A DNA stretch of 64,000 bases from an uncultured Paraburkholderia sp. (GCA_940746715.1 CALNWN010000015.1:1-64000); one strand, 5' to 3'. Shown: positions 1-8,828, counted from the stretch's first letter. A program made the numbers and translations. The notes: generated by a model not told the origin, from the letters alone.

Positions 1-15
1 TATGAGCTGGCGGTG

Positions 16-105
16 TGAGCCGCTTTCTTTGCCTACTTTCTTTGCGGCATGCAAGGAAAGTAAGTGCCGCCCCGCACAGGGGCAACGCCAATAGACCACC
101 GTGAA
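16..105. repeat. Dispersed Burkholderia-type repeat with hairpin core
   Basis: The stretch contains an inverted repeat: TACTTTCTTTGC (34-45), a 5-nt spacer, then GCAAGGAAAGTA (51-62), a 12-bp stem with one mismatch that is a G-U wobble in RNA. It is preceded by CTTTCTTTGC (23-32) and followed by a GC-rich tail around CCCCGCACAGGGG. From memory, very similar TTTCTTTGCCTACTTTCTTTGC elements lie between genes in many Burkholderia and Paraburkholderia genomes; that is recollection, not a search result. It lies downstream of the end of mtgA. The outer boundaries are uncertain because the window starts inside or beside the element. Confidence 0.6.
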
Positions 106-172
106 CTCAAGGAAAGGCCAAGGGGGTCAAACACAAAAAAACGAAAACCGAAAACCAAAACCCGCCCCCGGC

Positions 173-911
173 TCACTCCGGCAATTCCGCCGCCCCCATC
201 CTTCCCGCAATCACCCGCGACCTCGCCGCCAGATACCTCGACCCGCGATGCTCATCGAAATACCTCGGCTGCGGCAGCATCACCGCGAGGGCGCCGACTG
301 CGCCGCCGTCAGCGCCCTCGCCGACGTCCTCCTGTAGTATACCGCGCCGCCGCCTCGGCGCCATACACGCCATTGCCCCACTCACGCCATTGCCCCACTC
401 GACGGAATTCAGGTAGATCTCGAAGATGCGCTCCTTGTCCATCAAGGTCTCCAGCATCCACGTAATGATCAGTTCCTGCCCCCTTGCGGATATAGCTCTT
501 TTCGCGCGACAAAAAGAGGTTGCGCGCGAGTTGCTGCGTGATCGTCGAGCCGCCTCGAACAATCTTGCCCTTCGTCTTGTTGCGCTCCCACGCCTGCAGA
601 ATGGCGTCGGCGTAGCCGTTGTTGTTGACGAAGTTCGCGTCTTCCGAGGCGATGATCGCTCGCTTCAGATTGCGCGAGATCTGCTCATACGGTACCCACG
701 TGTGGTGGATCGCGAGATCGGGCCGCTCGCGCGACAGGCGCCACGCGTCCGAGCGCATGTAAGCCGTCGAACGTGGATTGACATAGTTCCACACCGCGAT
801 CTGCGCGAAGTAATACACCTGTGTCGCGAGCCACGCGAACGCCAGCACGGCGACCCCGTAACCGATCCATCGCGCCGGACCGGGCCGGCTCGCGCGCCGC
901 GTTGCTGTCAT
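173..911 (-). pseudogene. mtgA: Monofunctional peptidoglycan glycosyltransferase MtgA, frameshifted
   Basis: The intact protein is an inner-membrane GT51 transglycosylase that polymerises lipid II. From ATG 911 the reading frame gives an N-terminal membrane segment (about residues 15-35) and GT51 motifs: AIIASEDANF with the catalytic Glu, and GGSTITQQLARNLFLS. The frame is then lost. An extra G in a 5-base run (479-483) shifts it before QELIITWMLE. A perfect 17-bp tandem duplication (367-383 and 384-400) shifts it again after EWGNGV, and at least two more indels (about 326-341 and 290-293) precede the recognisable C-terminal MLPQPRYFDE. At least four or five lesions in 740 bp. It follows aroE by 40 bp, probably in the same operon. 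It is dispensable in other bacteria because bifunctional PBPs cover its activity. Sequencing error is possible, but the neighbouring aroE is clean. Confidence 0.85.
367..400. repeat. Perfect 17-bp tandem duplication inside mtgA
   Basis: The 17-mer ACGCCATTGCCCCACTC occurs twice head to tail with no mismatch (367-383, 384-400). On the coding strand this doubles the codons for EWGNGV and shifts the frame by two. The first copy joins correctly to the upstream protein and the second joins correctly to YGAEAAARY downstream, so removing one copy restores a plausible MtgA at this point. It looks like replication slippage or, less likely, an assembly artefact. Confidence 0.9.
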
Positions 912-951
912 CGTGGTGTCGGGCCTCGTGGGAATGCGGTGATATCGCGCG

Positions 952-1815
952 TCAGGCGTGCGACGGCGCGGTCAACAGCGCGCGCAACTCCGCGAGCACG
1001 GGCGCGCCGTCGGGCCGCACGCCGCGCCACACATAAAACGATTCGGCCGCCTGCTCGACCAGCATGCCGAGGCCGTCGGCGCCGCGCGCGCCCAGTTTCT
1101 GCGCGTGCTCCATGAACACCGTCGGATGCGCGCCGTACATCATGTCGTACGCAAGCGTGCCGGTGCCGAACGCGCCGTCGTCGCATTCCGGCAACGACGC
1201 CTCCAGACTGCCCGCCGTTGCATTGACGATCACGTCGTACGCCCCCGGCTCGATTGCGCGCGCGTTGCCGCCGCTGAGACGGCAGCCGGCGTCGCTCGCA
1301 GCCTGCGCGAACTGGTCGACCAGCGCTTCGGCCTTCGCGCCCGTGCGGTTGACGATGGTGAGCGAATGCGGCGCGCGCTCGAGCATCGGCAGCACCACGC
1401 CGCGCGCCGCGCCGCCAGCGCCGAGCAGCAGAATGCGCGCGCCCTTCAGCGGCACGCCGAGATTCACCTCGATATCGCGCACGAGCCCGAAGCCGTCCGT
1501 GTTGTCGCCGTAGACGCCGTTCGCATCGACGCGCAAGGTGTTCACCGCGCCGGCCGCGGCCGCGCGCGGCGACAGCGTGTCGGCGAAAGCGTGCGCGTCA
1601 AGCTTGAACGGCACCGTCACGTTCAGGCCGCGGCCACCCGCTTCGATAAACGCGCGCACGTGCGGCACGAAGGCGTCCACCGGCGCGAGCAACGCGCCGT
1701 ACTCGACCGGCTCGCCCGTCTGCGCGGCAAAGCGGCCGTGAATGAACGGCGATTTGCTATGGCCGACCGGATTGCCGATCACCGCATAACGGTCTTTCGT
1801 CTCTGTACCGCTCAT
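952..1815 (-). CDS. aroE: Shikimate dehydrogenase (NADP+)
   Basis: Reduces 3-dehydroshikimate to shikimate with NADPH in the cytosolic aromatic amino acid pathway. The protein is 287 aa, normal for the family. It has the substrate-side NVTVPFK motif with catalytic Lys71, the NTDG motif with Asp107, the dinucleotide-binding GAGGAARG loop (about 132-139) and the NRT motif at about 156-158. The ATG at 1813-1815 overlaps the original RNase II stop as ATGA, so the two are translationally coupled; mtgA follows 40 bp downstream. It has no frameshift over 864 bp although both neighbours are badly broken, which suggests active purifying selection on this gene. aroQ of the same pathway is at 7843. Confidence 0.97.
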   Translation of the reverse strand: MSGTETKDRYAVIGNPVGHSKSPFIHGRFAAQTGEPVEYGALLAPVDAFVPHVRAFIEAGGRGLNVTVPFKLDAHAFADTLSPRAAAAGAVNTLRVDANGVYGDNTDGFGLVRDIEVNLGVPLKGARILLLGAGGAARGVVLPMLERAPHSLTIVNRTGAKAEALVDQFAQAASDAGCRLSGGNARAIEPGAYDVIVNATAGSLEASLPECDDGAFGTGTLAYDMMYGAHPTVFMEHAQKLGARGADGLGMLVEQAAESFYVWRGVRPDGAPVLAELRALLTAPSHA

Positions 1816-3933
1816 CGTCCCGGTTCCGTGATGTGCTGCTCGGCAGCGGCATTCGTGCCTTCACCGCTGGACGCGCTGTCGTCGTTCGCGTCGCCATTCT
1901 CGTCGCCGTCGGACTCGGCAGCGGCTTCGGCCTGTGCCTCCGCTTCGCTTTCGGCGCTTTCATCCGATGCGTCGACGATTTCGTCTTCCTCACCTTCGTC
2001 GGCCTCGTCCGCTTCGCTGCCGCTCGTGACAGTGGGCGCATCCAGCACATGCAGAAGACGCACGGATGCCTCGACCGTCAACTCGTCAATCGACATGACT
2101 TCCATTTGCAGGCGCGTGCCGCGTGCGTGCACGCCGAGCCCCGGCACATGCAGCAGCAGCGGAATCTCTTCGAGCCGCACCAGATCGCCCTTCACGACCG
2201 ACGCGACCACCTGCTTCCTTGTTCTCCTGCTTGAGCCAGCGCAGGCACCAGAAATACTCCATGCGGCGCTGGTGATCGGCGTAGGCACTGGTAGGTATCG
2301 TCGAAACCTTGCACGACGGCGAACAGGTCGGCGTCTTTCGGCTTGAACGGCGCGGCCAGCTTCGCGGTCACGCCATGCTGCACGCACGCGAGCAACTGCC
2401 ACTGATTCACCAGGTCGACGTAACGGCGCAGCGGCGACGTGCTCCACGCGTATTGCGTGACGCCGAGCCCTTCGTGCGGCGCGGCATTGGTCTGCATGCG
2501 CGTGCGCTTTGGGCCGCTCGGCGCGCCGAACGCGCGCTGCGTGCGATAGATGCCCGGCACGCCATGGTCGTGCAAAAACGCGCCCCACGACGAGTTCGCG
2601 AGAATCGCCAGTTCGGCGACGATCGTGTCGAGCGGCGAACCGCGCCGGAGCGGCGTGATCGTGATGTGCTCGCCGTCCACATAGAAGTTGAAGTCGGCGT
2701 TGCGCTGCACTTCGCGGCGCAGGCCGTAGCCCGCGCGCGCGGCCTGGCGCTTTTCGAACAGCGCCTGCGCGAACGGCCACAGCACGGCAATGTCGTCCTC
2801 GTGCGGATAGTCGCCCGTGCCGGCGGCGAGCGCTTCTTCGGTGACGAGTTCGTCGAGCGTGTTGTGCCGCAGATTGTTCTTCACGAACACGCGCTCGGCG
2901 CGTTTCGCTCGCGACAATCTCCTGCGTCTCGCGATTGACGATCACGTAGAGCGACAGCGCGGGGCGCAAGCCGCCCTCGGCGAGCGTAAACGCGTCGACG
3001 ACGCTGTCGGGCAGCATCGTGATCTTGTCGCCCGGCATGTAGACCGTCGACAGACGCGCGCGCAATCGCGTCAATCTCGTCGCCGCGCTGAATGCCGAGC
3101 GCCGGCGCGGCGATGTGCACGCCGATCCGCACACGGCCATCCGCGAGATGCTCGACGGAAAACGCGTCGTCGATTTCAGTGGTCGTAATGTCGTCGATCG
3201 AAAACGCCTCGACCTCGGCTTGCGGCAGATCGTCCGGCAAGCCGCCGAGCGTGACGGGCGGAAAGCCCGTGCCGTGCGGGAAAAATTCCGCGAGGAATTT
3301 GGCCTCGTGCAGCGCGCGCCGACGGAATTGCGCCGCATTCGAGCATCAGACGCGCCTGCGAAATGCCGCGCGCGGCCGCCGCGGCTTCCAGCGCCTTGTA
3401 TTCGATGGTGTTCTTGTCGGGCTTCGTGAGCAATGCGAGCGCCGTCTTGCCGCTGAAGGCCTCGGGCAGGCGGCCGGCCTTCAGCTCTTCCTCGTAGCCT
3501 TGCTGCACGAGCGCTGCTGGCGCTTGCGCTCGAGACCGGCAAGCGCCATTTTCAGTTGCTCCTGCGGCGCGCGCTGATACATGCCGCGGCCCTTGCGACG
3601 GAAATACACCGGCGCGCCGTGCATGCGGAGCACCAGCGCCGCGCGCTCGGTCGGGCCGAAGCGCTCGCCGAAATATTCCGCGCCGAGCGTGGCGAACGGA
3701 AACTCCTCGTCGGACGCGCATTCCCGCAGGAAGTCGAGATCGATTTCCTGCGCGACGGCGTCCGCCTCCTGCATAAGCTCGGCCGCGCCCGGTTTTTCGA
3801 ACTCGATCAGCACGTCTTTGGCGCGCACCTTCGCGCGCCGGCCGCCCGGCAACTCGACCTGAAACGCATCGCCCTGGCGCGACAGCACGCTGCCGGCCTT
3901 GAAACTGCCCGATTCCTCGAAGAAAACGTTCAC
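1812..3933 (-). pseudogene. Exoribonuclease II (RNB family), six frame disruptions
   Basis: The intact product would be a roughly 700-aa processive 3'-to-5' exoribonuclease of the RNase II/R family. Reading from GTG 3933, the protein can be followed only by changing frame. The sites are near 3512-3516 (one G lost), 3312-3319, 3053-3064 and 2897-2902 (each best explained by loss of one CG unit from a CGCGCG tract), about 2288 (one base gained) and about 2215 (one base gained). Between these sites the sequence is well preserved: the catalytic RNB signature TTTEIDDAFSVE, then STVYMPGDKITMLPDS, then WSTSPLRRYVDLVNQWQ. The C-terminus is a very acidic low-complexity tail (Glu/Asp/Ala/Ser, about 55 residues). 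As sequenced, no product longer than the first segment of about 140 residues would be made. Confidence 0.85.
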
Positions 3934-4119
3934 TCAATACTCTCGTCTGACTTGCATGCGCCGGCGTGCGCGGCACAGCAACGTGTTCGTGGTGATGAAT
4001 CCGCCGCGCGCCACGGCGCGCAGGCGGCATGAATTCTGATGACCGGCGGCGTTTCCGCTGTCGGACGGCCGGCTTTCAGGGCCGCGCCGGTTATGTGCGC
4101 TGCGGGCGCTTCCTTTTGT
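3934..4119. other. Intergenic gap between yqiA and the RNase II gene
   Basis: About 186 bp downstream of yqiA and upstream of the RNase II start. I see no convincing ORF, tRNA or terminator. It presumably holds the promoter for the RNase II-aroE-mtgA operon, but no good -35/-10 pair stood out by eye. Confidence 0.4.
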
Positions 4120-4746
4120 TCAGGCTGCTTCGCGCGGCGCCGGCGGCTCTTCGTGCCCGGCGTCGCAGAACGCCAGCACGTCGTCGAGGTAGTCGGCGAA
4201 TTCGCTGATCGCATGGTCGCTGCCTTCGATCAGCGTAGTCCGCGCGCCGGGATAGTGCGCGAGCATTTCGCGGTAGTCGAGCACTTCGTCGCCGGTTGCG
4301 GCCAGCAAATAATAACGTTCGGGACGCGTGATCGCTGTCACACTCAGCGCCCGCAATTCGTCAAGATGATGCGGCTCGACGACGATGCTGCCGCCGCCAT
4401 GCCACAGCGGCTGCTCGCCGAGATAGGCGCTCAAGTCGCGCTGCGGCACCACCGCCGGGTTCAGCAGCACGGCCGGCCAGCCATGCTTTTCCGCCAGATA
4501 AGTGGCGAAGTAGCCGCCAAGCGAACTGCCTATCACCGTCACGCGGCTGTTGTCGAGCCTGTTGTCGCGCCCGGTGTCCGCGGCGGCCACCAGCGACTCC
4601 ACGAGCTCAATCGTCTCGAATGGCGAAACCGGCAGCATCGGGCAGCACCATTCGTCGCCGCAGCCAAGTTCTGCGAGCCGCGCCGCTAGGAGACGCGCCT
4701 TGAACGAATTGGGAGAAGACCGAAAACCGTGCAGATAGAGAATCAC
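4120..4746 (-). CDS. YqiA/YcfP-family alpha/beta hydrolase (esterase)
   Basis: A small (208 aa) serine esterase of the YqiA type; its physiological substrate is not known. The N-terminus MILYLHGFRSSP is the family signature with the oxyanion-hole HGF. The nucleophile elbow is GSSLG with Ser75, and Asp153 (ATGDEVLDY) and His178 (EGSDHAIS) complete a plausible triad. Translation starts at GTG 4744-4746, overlapping the mpl stop as GTGA, so it is coupled to mpl. It has no signal peptide, so it is cytosolic. The pairing mpl-yqiA suggests co-expression but does not by itself show a role in the cell wall. Confidence 0.88.
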   Translation of the reverse strand: MILYLHGFRSSPNSFKARLLAARLAELGCGDEWCCPMLPVSPFETIELVESLVAAADTGRDNRLDNSRVTVIGSSLGGYFATYLAEKHGWPAVLLNPAVVPQRDLSAYLGEQPLWHGGGSIVVEPHHLDELRALSVTAITRPERYYLLAATGDEVLDYREMLAHYPGARTTLIEGSDHAISEFADYLDDVLAFCDAGHEEPPAPREAA

Positions 4747-6137
4747 GTGGCGCCTCGCGCGGAGAGGGCGTCGAGCAGCTTCTGATGCACGCCGCCAAAG
4801 CCGCCGTTGCTCATCACGAGAATCTGGTCGCCGGGGCGCGCGGCGTGAACCACGGCTTTGACGAGCGCGTCCAGATTGTCGAAGGCTTGCGCCTTGGCGC
4901 CCAAGGGCGCCAGCGCTTCGCCGAGGTTCCAGCCGAGCGCGTCGCGGCCGCTCGGCGCGCCGTAGCCGAACACGAGGTCGGCATCGGCGAGGCTGGCCGG
5001 CAATTGCGCCTTCATGACGCCGAGCTTCATGGTGTTCGAGCGAGGCTCCAGCACGGCGAGAATGCGCGTGTTGTCGCGGCCCACGCGCGCGCGCAGACCG
5101 GCCACGGTGGTGTCGATCGCGGTCGGATGATGGGCGAAGTCGTCGTACACGGTCACGCCGTCCACGCTGCCGCGCACTTCCATGCGCCGCTTCACGTTGC
5201 GAAAGCTCGCCAGCGACCGTGCCGCCTGCGCCAGCGGCACGCCCACATGGCGCGCGGCGGCAATGGCGGCGAGCGCGTTCATGCGGTTATGTTCGCCCTG
5301 CACTTGCCACTCGACCACGCCCACGCGCTCGGCGTTGTGGTACACGGCAAAGCGTTCGTCGACGGGCACGCCGTCTTCCGCGGGCTGGGTCTCCCAGCCG
5401 CCCTGCACGCCGAAGCGTTCCACTTCGCTCCAGGAACCGCGCGTCAGCACGCGCTCGAGCGCATCTTCGCGGCCATTGGTCACCACCCGGCCAATGCGCG
5501 GCACGGTGCGAATGAGATGATGAAACTGTGTCTCGATCGCGGCGAGATCCGGGAAGATATCGGCATGATCGAACTCCAGGTTGTTCAGGACGGCGGTTTT
5601 CGGCCGGTAGTGGACGAACTTCGAGCGCTTGTCGAAGAAGGCGGTGTCGTACTCGTCCGCCTCGATCACGAAGAAGCTCGAATCCGTGAGCCGCGCCGAC
5701 ACGCCGAAATTCAGCGGCACACCGCCCATCAGGAAGCCGGGGTTCAGCCCCGCGTCTTCCAGCAGCCACGTCAGCATGGAACTGGTGGTCGTCTTGCCGT
5801 GCGTGCCGGCCACCGCCAGCACCCATTTGCCGTTCAGCACGTGTTCGCCGAGCCATTGCGGACCGGACACATACGGCAGGCCGCGGTCGAGAATTGCTTC
5901 CATCAGCGGATTGCCGCGTGACACCACGTTGCCGATCACGAACAGGTCGGCGTTCAGACCGTTCAGCTGTTCCGCGTCGTAGCCCTCGATCAGCCGGATG
6001 CCCTGCGCCTCGAGCTGCGTGCTCATGGGCGGATAGACGCCGGCGTCGCAGCCCGTCACCGTGTGGCCCGCGCCGCGCGCGAGGACCGCGAGACCGCCCA
6101 TGAACGTGCCGCAGATACCGAGGATATGGATGTGCAT
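4743..6137 (-). CDS. mpl: UDP-MurNAc:tripeptide ligase (murein recycling)
   Basis: Joins the recycled tripeptide L-Ala-gamma-D-Glu-meso-DAP to UDP-MurNAc using ATP. The start was set at the ATG giving MHIHILGICGTF, the conserved Mpl N-terminus, not at further-upstream in-frame codons that give non-conserved sequence. The length is 464 aa. The Rossmann-like N-domain carries HILGICGTFMGGLA, and the Mur ligase P-loop is GTHGKTTTSS (about 111-120). The C-terminal domain has FAHHPTAI and EPRSNTMK, as in Mpl and MurC. Its partner in recycling, ampD, is at 21138. It is divergent from the gene at 6407; the 269-bp gap between them should hold both promoters. Confidence 0.96.
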   Translation of the reverse strand: MHIHILGICGTFMGGLAVLARGAGHTVTGCDAGVYPPMSTQLEAQGIRLIEGYDAEQLNGLNADLFVIGNVVSRGNPLMEAILDRGLPYVSGPQWLGEHVLNGKWVLAVAGTHGKTTTSSMLTWLLEDAGLNPGFLMGGVPLNFGVSARLTDSSFFVIEADEYDTAFFDKRSKFVHYRPKTAVLNNLEFDHADIFPDLAAIETQFHHLIRTVPRIGRVVTNGREDALERVLTRGSWSEVERFGVQGGWETQPAEDGVPVDERFAVYHNAERVGVVEWQVQGEHNRMNALAAIAAARHVGVPLAQAARSLASFRNVKRRMEVRGSVDGVTVYDDFAHHPTAIDTTVAGLRARVGRDNTRILAVLEPRSNTMKLGVMKAQLPASLADADLVFGYGAPSGRDALGWNLGEALAPLGAKAQAFDNLDALVKAVVHAARPGDQILVMSNGGFGGVHQKLLDALSARGAT

Positions 6138-6406
6138 AAGCCTGTCGTGCCGCGCGGGCGTTATTCCTGGAAGGGCCCCTTCTCCGGCGTTTCGCCAGAC
6201 CCGGGAGGGCCAGAAAACCCGGCTGGCCGGCGCTTTCCTGTGAGGGATGTGAGATGAGCGGGCAGCCGAAACGGCTTCCCGCAAAGGACGCTATTGTAAC
6301 CGACGCCTCCCGAACGCCTAAGCGCTCTCGCCCGCCGGGAGCGCGCGCCGGCAGCCGCTCAGAGCCGCCAAAAAGGGCTGTCATCAATCTCTAGTATGAT
6401 GGACGG

Positions 6407-7060
6407 ATGGTTCGCAAATCACATTTTGATCCGCAGCGCGTGCGCGAAGAAATCGCCATCGCGGCTGCGCGCCTCATCGCGGAAGACGGTCTCGACTATG
6501 CCACGGCCAAGCGCAAGGCGGCCCGGCAGGTCGTGGGGGAAAGCCGCGTCGCGGGCGAATGGCTGCCGGACAACTACCAGATCGAAGAAGAAATCCGCGA
6601 ATATCAGTCGATCTTTCAGGGCGACAGCCAGCCGGCGCTGTTGCGGCGTCTGCGCCGTATCGCCATCGAATGGATGGAGCGGCTCGCGCCGTTCAACCCA
6701 TATCTGACGGGCGCCGTGCTCGGCGGCACGGCGGGGGAACATTCTGACATTCACCTTCAGGTGTTCTGCGACAACCCGAAGGAAGTCGCCATCTACTTTC
6801 TGAATGCGAATATTCAGTACGACGTGTCGGAAACGCGCCACTTCGCCGGGCGAGGCTACGTCGAAACCCTCAGCTTCCTGTGGCGGCCGGCGAGCGAAGG
6901 GCGCGACTCAGAACCCGTCGGGGTGCACGTCGCGCTGTACGAATCGGACGACCTGCGCGGCGCGGTCCAGGCCGACGCGCGCGGACGCACGGCGCGGGCG
7001 AATCTGCAGGCGGTCCAGTCGCTTCTTGACGGCAGCGGCGTCGCTCCTTCCACTAATTAG
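6407..7060 (+). CDS. Conserved protein with a nucleotidyltransferase-like domain
   Basis: 217 aa, function unknown. Residues 1-60 are helical and basic (KSHFDPQ, then AAARLIAEDGLDYATAKRKAARQV). The central part has VLGGTAGEHSDIHLQVF (about 104-120), which resembles the hG[GS]...[DE]h[DE]h signature of minimal nucleotidyltransferases, except that the second acidic position is His116, so activity is doubtful. Homologues in beta-proteobacteria are, from memory, sometimes mislabelled as UDP-N-acetylmuramate-alanine ligase, perhaps because mpl lies beside them; nothing here resembles a Mur ligase. tlpA starts 9 bp after the stop, so the two probably share a transcript. Confidence 0.7.
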   Translation: MVRKSHFDPQRVREEIAIAAARLIAEDGLDYATAKRKAARQVVGESRVAGEWLPDNYQIEEEIREYQSIFQGDSQPALLRRLRRIAIEWMERLAPFNPYLTGAVLGGTAGEHSDIHLQVFCDNPKEVAIYFLNANIQYDVSETRHFAGRGYVETLSFLWRPASEGRDSEPVGVHVALYESDDLRGAVQADARGRTARANLQAVQSLLDGSGVAPSTN

Positions 7061-7069
7061 ATTCGCATC

Positions 7070-7648
7070 ATGAGCCTCAGACGGATTATGTTCGGCGCGG
7101 TCGTCACCGTGATCGCTGCCGCGAGCGGCGTGCTGGCTCATCACTGGCTGAACGGCAATGCCAACAGCGGCAGAGGCAACGACGGCGTCGGCGAAGTCGC
7201 GCCCGCGGCCCAGCCGGCCTCGAAGGAAAGCGCCGTCGCGCAACTCTGGGCGGCGCCCGTCACAACGGCCGACGGCAAGCCGGAATCGCTAACTGTGCTC
7301 AAAGGACGCCCAATCGTCGTCAACTTCTGGGCGTCCTGGTGCGGCCCGTGTGTCGAGGAAATGCCGGCACTGTCGCAACTTCAGCGCGACTATGCGAAAA
7401 AAGGCATCCAGTTCGTAGGACTTGGCGTCGATTCGGAGAAAAACGTCCAGACTTTCCTGCAGAAGGTGAAAGTGGCCTATCCGGTCTACGTAACCGGTTT
7501 TGGCGACGCCGACCTCGCGCGAGCCTTCGGCAACACGGCCGGCGGCCTGCCGTTCACCGTCGTGATCGACGCAAACGGCAATATCCGCTCGACAAAATTG
7601 GGCCAGATCGATCCAAAAATACTCAAACAGACCCTCGACGCGCTGTAG
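7070..7648 (+). CDS. TlpA/ResA-like periplasmic thioredoxin
   Basis: A membrane-anchored thiol-disulfide oxidoreductase of 192 aa. Residues 7-24 are a single N-terminal membrane anchor or signal. A low-complexity linker leads into a thioredoxin fold with the redox motif WCGPC (90-94) in NFWASWCGPCVEEMP. A conserved cis-Pro is seen in GGLPFTVVIDANG, and the C-terminal strand GQIDPKIL is typical of the TlpA/ResA group. The protein would face the periplasm, probably reducing apocytochrome or other disulfides. The 9-bp gap to the upstream gene suggests an operon. The specific partner cannot be told from sequence. Confidence 0.9.
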   Translation: MSLRRIMFGAVVTVIAAASGVLAHHWLNGNANSGRGNDGVGEVAPAAQPASKESAVAQLWAAPVTTADGKPESLTVLKGRPIVVNFWASWCGPCVEEMPALSQLQRDYAKKGIQFVGLGVDSEKNVQTFLQKVKVAYPVYVTGFGDADLARAFGNTAGGLPFTVVIDANGNIRSTKLGQIDPKILKQTLDAL

Positions 7649-7842
7649 ATTTCACAATCTTTTCACGCTGGTTTGCTGCTGGAATACGTAAAATTGGGCG
7701 CAAATCGGCAGGAATTCGTAGAAGTTGGACCGCCGCGGAGACGCCAAAAAACGGCTTCCGGTGCTTCGTCCGTGCATGAAACTAGACAAGTTTCTCTAAT
7801 CAGCGCTAAAGTGCGCCCAATTCAACGGAAAAAGAAGCGACC

Positions 7843-8298
7843 ATGACGCGACTGCTGGTACTCCACGGTCCCAACCTCAATCTTCTCGGCACCCGGGAAC
7901 CCGAGGTCTACGGCCGCGTGACTCTGCCGCAGATCGATCAGGCGCTCGCCGACCGCGCGGCGGATGCCGGCGTCGAGCTCGCGTCGTTCCAGAGCAACCA
8001 TGAAGGCGCCCTCGTCGATCGCATCCAATCCGCGCGAACTGAAAAGGCCGATTTCATTCTGATCAACCCGGCCGCGTACACGCACACGAGCGTGACGATC
8101 CGGGACGCACTGGCGGGCGTCGGTATTCCGTTCGTCGAGATTCATCTGTCGAACGTGCATCGTCGCGAACCGTTCCGGCATCACTCGTATTTCTCCGACC
8201 AGGCTGAGGGCGTGATCTGCGGCCTCGGCTGGAAGGGCTATCTGTACGCACTGGAGTTCGCGCTCGACCGGCTCGCCGCCGGCTCGTCGCGCGCCTGA
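7843..8298 (+). CDS. aroQ: 3-dehydroquinate dehydratase, type II
   Basis: Converts 3-dehydroquinate to 3-dehydroshikimate in the shikimate pathway. 151 aa, the usual size of the dodecameric type II enzyme. The signature LVLHGPNLNLLGTREP covers residues 5-20. Tyr23, Asn75 (ILINPAAYTH) and His101 (EIHLSNVH) match the catalytic residues of the family, and HRREPFRHHSY follows. It lies directly upstream of accB, separated by 53 bp, an arrangement known from many proteobacteria. The 194-bp gap before it (7649-7842) is AT-richer than its surroundings and probably carries the promoter, but I could not fix hexamers. Confidence 0.97.
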   Translation: MTRLLVLHGPNLNLLGTREPEVYGRVTLPQIDQALADRAADAGVELASFQSNHEGALVDRIQSARTEKADFILINPAAYTHTSVTIRDALAGVGIPFVEIHLSNVHRREPFRHHSYFSDQAEGVICGLGWKGYLYALEFALDRLAAGSSRA

Positions 8299-8351
8299 AT
8301 CAACAACACGTCTAATTGCGCCGGCATCCACGCATTGAAAGGGGCTTCCTG

Positions 8352-8828
8352 ATGGATCTACGTAAACTGAAAACCCTGATCGACCTCGTCTCGGAGTCGG
8401 GTATCTCCGAACTCGAAGTGACCGAGGGCGAAGGCAAGGTCCGCATTGTCAAGAATGCGCCGCCGGTTTACGTGCAACCGTCCGCCTCGTACGCGCCGCA
8501 GCAGTTCGCGCAAGCCGCGCCCGCCAACGGCGGCGAAGCGCTGCCGGCAGCCGCGGCAGGCGCACCGGCCACGCCGGCCGCCGCCGCTCCGCAAGGCCAC
8601 GTGGTGACATCGCCGATGGTCGGCACGTTCTACCGCGCGCCGTCGCCGGGCGCCGATCCGTTCGTGCAGGTCGGCGACACGGTCAAGGAAGGCCAGACGA
8701 TCTGCATTATCGAAGCGATGAAACTGCTCAACGAAATCGAGTCGGACAAGTCCGGCGTCGTGAAGGAAATCCTCGTCGAAACCGGCCAGGCAGTGGAATA
8801 CGGCCAGCCGCTGTTCGTGGTCGGTTAA
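8352..8828 (+). CDS. accB: Biotin carboxyl carrier protein of acetyl-CoA carboxylase
   Basis: Carries biotin between the carboxylase and carboxyltransferase subunits in the first step of fatty acid synthesis. 158 aa. The start was chosen at MDLRKLKTLIDL, the conserved AccB N-terminus, preceded by AAAGGGG as ribosome binding site. The first 35 residues form the N-terminal domain, followed by an Ala/Pro-rich linker (about 36-82) and the biotinyl domain. Biotin attachment is at Lys124 in EAMKLLNEI, with the thumb-type sequence APSPGADPFV just before it. accC follows after 145 bp. Confidence 0.98.
   Translation: MDLRKLKTLIDLVSESGISELEVTEGEGKVRIVKNAPPVYVQPSASYAPQQFAQAAPANGGEALPAAAAGAPATPAAAAPQGHVVTSPMVGTFYRAPSPGADPFVQVGDTVKEGQTICIIEAMKLLNEIESDKSGVVKEILVETGQAVEYGQPLFVVG

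Noticed and set aside
1812..3542. A 576-aa protein in one frame across the RNase II gene
   Set aside because: Only parts of it match RNase II; the rest is out-of-frame Arg-rich sequence, so it is not a real product.
4743..6137. mpl as a duplicate murC acquired by transfer
   Set aside because: The sequence has Mpl-specific N- and C-terminal features and sits in a normal Burkholderia context; murC is present separately in the dcw cluster.
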